DNA of 8,067 bases from NCBI GenBank assembly GCA_017302355.1, contig JAFLDQ010000158.1, forward strand, positions 1 through 8,067, written 5' to 3'. Below the pieces are notes generated by a model. It searched no databases. It saw only the letters and a list, made by a program, of their open reading frames with translations, and was not told where the DNA came from. Source of the DNA: Dechloromonas sp. Lineage in GTDB: Bacteria; Pseudomonadota; Gammaproteobacteria; Burkholderiales; Rhodocyclaceae. This document shows positions 7,184 through 8,067 of this stretch, one piece after another (position 1 is the stretch's first letter; the number at the start of each line of letters is the position of its first letter). The translations under genes and the position numbers were made by a program.

Positions 7184-7578
7184 ACAAGCGTCGTCCCTAC
7201 ATCCGCTCGATGGATGGCTGGTGGCGGAAGAATCCCTTCTTCGTCGAATACATGATCCACGAGGGAACCGCCCTCTTCGTCGCCGCCTACGCGGCGATCC
7301 TGCTGACCGGACTGCTTCGCCTGGCACAGGGTGAAGCCGCCTGGAACCACTGGTTGACAGCGCTGAAGAACCCCTGGTACATCGGCTTCCACGTGCTGGC
7401 GCTGATCGCCATCGGCTACCACACCTACACCTGGTTCAAGATCATGCCACGCACGATGCCGCCGGTCGTCGTCGGCGGCAAGCGGCTCTCGGCCGGCGCG
7501 ATCACCGGCGGCGGACTGGCCGTGGCGGCTGCGGCCAGCCTGGCGCTGTTGGCTCTTGTCTGGGGGATGGCGCGATGA
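7180..7578 (+). CDS. frdC: Fumarate reductase membrane anchor subunit FrdC
   Basis: This 132-aa membrane anchor corresponds to the E. coli FrdC of 131 aa. The N-terminus [19 protein letters not shown] parallels E. coli KRKPYVRPM..WWKKLPFY. Three membrane helices are visible at about 27-49, 66-88 and 108-130. With FrdD it anchors FrdAB and forms the quinol site. E. coli pocket residues Glu29 and Trp86 are kept as Glu28 (HEGTA) and Trp85 (HTYTWF), and His81 matches E. coli His82. The E. coli Arg28 position is His27 instead. The GTG start at 7180 is out of the usual ATG but has a good Shine-Dalgarno and gives MNKRRPY, exactly where FrdC should begin. The same frame stays open upstream through frdB but is not coding there. 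The E. coli-type FrdC/FrdD anchor is haem-free, so no haem is expected. Confidence 0.94.
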   Translation: MNKRRPYIRSMDGWWRKNPFFVEYMIHEGTALFVAAYAAILLTGLLRLAQGEAAWNHWLTALKNPWYIGFHVLALIAIGYHTYTWFKIMPRTMPPVVVGGKRLSAGAITGGGLAVAAAASLALLALVWGMAR

Positions 7579-7582
7579 AACG
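7180..7582 (+). other. Overlapping frdB/frdC/frdD start-stop junctions
   Basis: The frdB stop and frdC start overlap as GTGA at 7180-7183, with GGGAGGT 5 nt before the GTG. The frdC stop and frdD start overlap as ATGA at 7575-7578. With the 8-nt frdA/frdB overlap, all subunits are likely translated in a coupled way, suiting a 1:1:1:1 complex. Confidence 0.7.
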
Positions 7583-7943
7583 CGAACGCAAACGCTCCAA
7601 CGCACCGATATTCTGGGCGCTGTTCGGCGCTGGCGGCATGTTGTCGGCACTGCTCGGCCCGATGCTGGTCTTCATCACCGGCATCGCCGTCCCGCTCGGA
7701 CTGCTTCTGCCGGCGGACACGATGAGCTATCCGAAGATGCTCGCCTTCGCCCAGAACTGGATCGGCAAGGGTTTCATCTTCGCGATCATCGCGCTCTTCC
7801 TGTGGCACGCGGCGCACCGTCTCTTCCACAGCCTGCACGATGTCGGCATCCACGCCGGCACCGGCGCCAAGCTGATCTGCTACGGTCTGGCGATGATCGC
7901 GACGATCCTTGCCGCCTACGCCCTGCTGGCGGTCGGCTTCTAG
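7575..7943 (+). CDS. frdD: Fumarate reductase membrane anchor subunit FrdD
   Basis: This 122-aa second membrane anchor is like the E. coli FrdD of 119 aa. The N-terminal block KRSNAPIFWALFGAGGMLSA aligns with E. coli [20 protein letters not shown] and contains the quinol-pocket residues Trp14, Phe17 and Gly18. Arg82 in AAHRLFHSLHD matches E. coli Arg81. LAFAQNWIGKGFIF and the terminal KLICYGLAMIAT also track the family. Three membrane helices fall at about 22-46, 65-80 and 98-119. The start ATG overlaps the frdC stop (ATGA), which fixes it. The gene ends at TAG 7941-7943, and no intrinsic terminator is seen after it. It is the last gene of the likely rquA-frdABCD transcript. Confidence 0.94.
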   Translation: MKRERKRSNAPIFWALFGAGGMLSALLGPMLVFITGIAVPLGLLLPADTMSYPKMLAFAQNWIGKGFIFAIIALFLWHAAHRLFHSLHDVGIHAGTGAKLICYGLAMIATILAAYALLAVGF

Positions 7944-8067
7944 TCACTAACCACTTCAGTCTTGACAGATTCTGCGAAGAATTCAATGAGTAGCGGCCAT
8001 GGCTGGAACGATGCTGAAGCGTGTGAGCGAGCAGGCGGCGGCGATGGCGGAGCGACCCAGGCGGGTC
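7944..8067. other. Unassigned region downstream of frdD
   Basis: The first ~45 bp after frdD are less GC-rich than their surroundings and include TTGACA at about 7963-7968, but no good -10 follows. Two plus-strand starts run open to the window edge: ATG 7986 (MSSGHGWNDAEACERAG...) and ATG 7999 (MAGTMLKRVSEQAAAMAERP...). Neither is recognisable, and only 23-27 codons are visible. A 5-bp hairpin GACCC-AGGC-GGGTC ends the window without a T-run. Either start could open a real gene that continues beyond the edge. Confidence 0.4.

Overview
The window is two unrelated pieces of DNA joined at about position 690. Positions 1 to ~690 are AT-rich (roughly 40% GC by eye) and Bacteroidota-like: the last codons of a TonB-dependent outer-membrane receptor, then the first ~187 codons of a DUF4249-family lipoprotein. 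From ~690 to the end the DNA is GC-rich (mid-60s % by eye), with G/C-ending codons, and looks like a betaproteobacterium, perhaps Rhodocyclales. Both genes that meet at the junction (DUF4249 on +, an ABC permease on -) are cut in mid-domain, and no mobile element lies there. A chimeric metagenome contig is therefore more likely than natural transfer.

Left arm of the GC-rich part, minus strand (3288 down to ~690): a DUF2189 membrane protein, an ABC ATPase of the MacB/LolD type starting at a TTG codon, and an FtsX/MacB-type permease overlapping the ATPase by 4 nt and truncated at the junction. These look like one operon. A ~500-bp gene-free region (3289-3792) separates it from the divergent plus-strand genes.

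Right arm, plus strand (3793 to 7943): rquA, the rhodoquinone-forming enzyme, then 84 nt further on a complete four-subunit fumarate reductase, frdABCD, with every subunit junction overlapping. All flavin, iron-sulphur and most quinone-site residues known from E. coli QFR are present. The order suggests one module for anaerobic fumarate respiration: RquA converts ubiquinone to low-potential rhodoquinone, and FrdABCD uses rhodoquinol to reduce fumarate to succinate. FrdA carries the Glu typical of FrdA rather than the Gln of SdhA. Two positions lining the E. coli menaquinol pocket are changed (FrdB Phe to Ala, FrdC Arg to His), which may reflect use of rhodoquinone.

The last ~120 bp hold no gene I can identify. 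No tRNA, rRNA, CRISPR array or insertion sequence is evident anywhere. The most interesting part is the rquA-frdABCD linkage. Its components are known families, so it is better described as a neat metabolic module than as a wholly new system.
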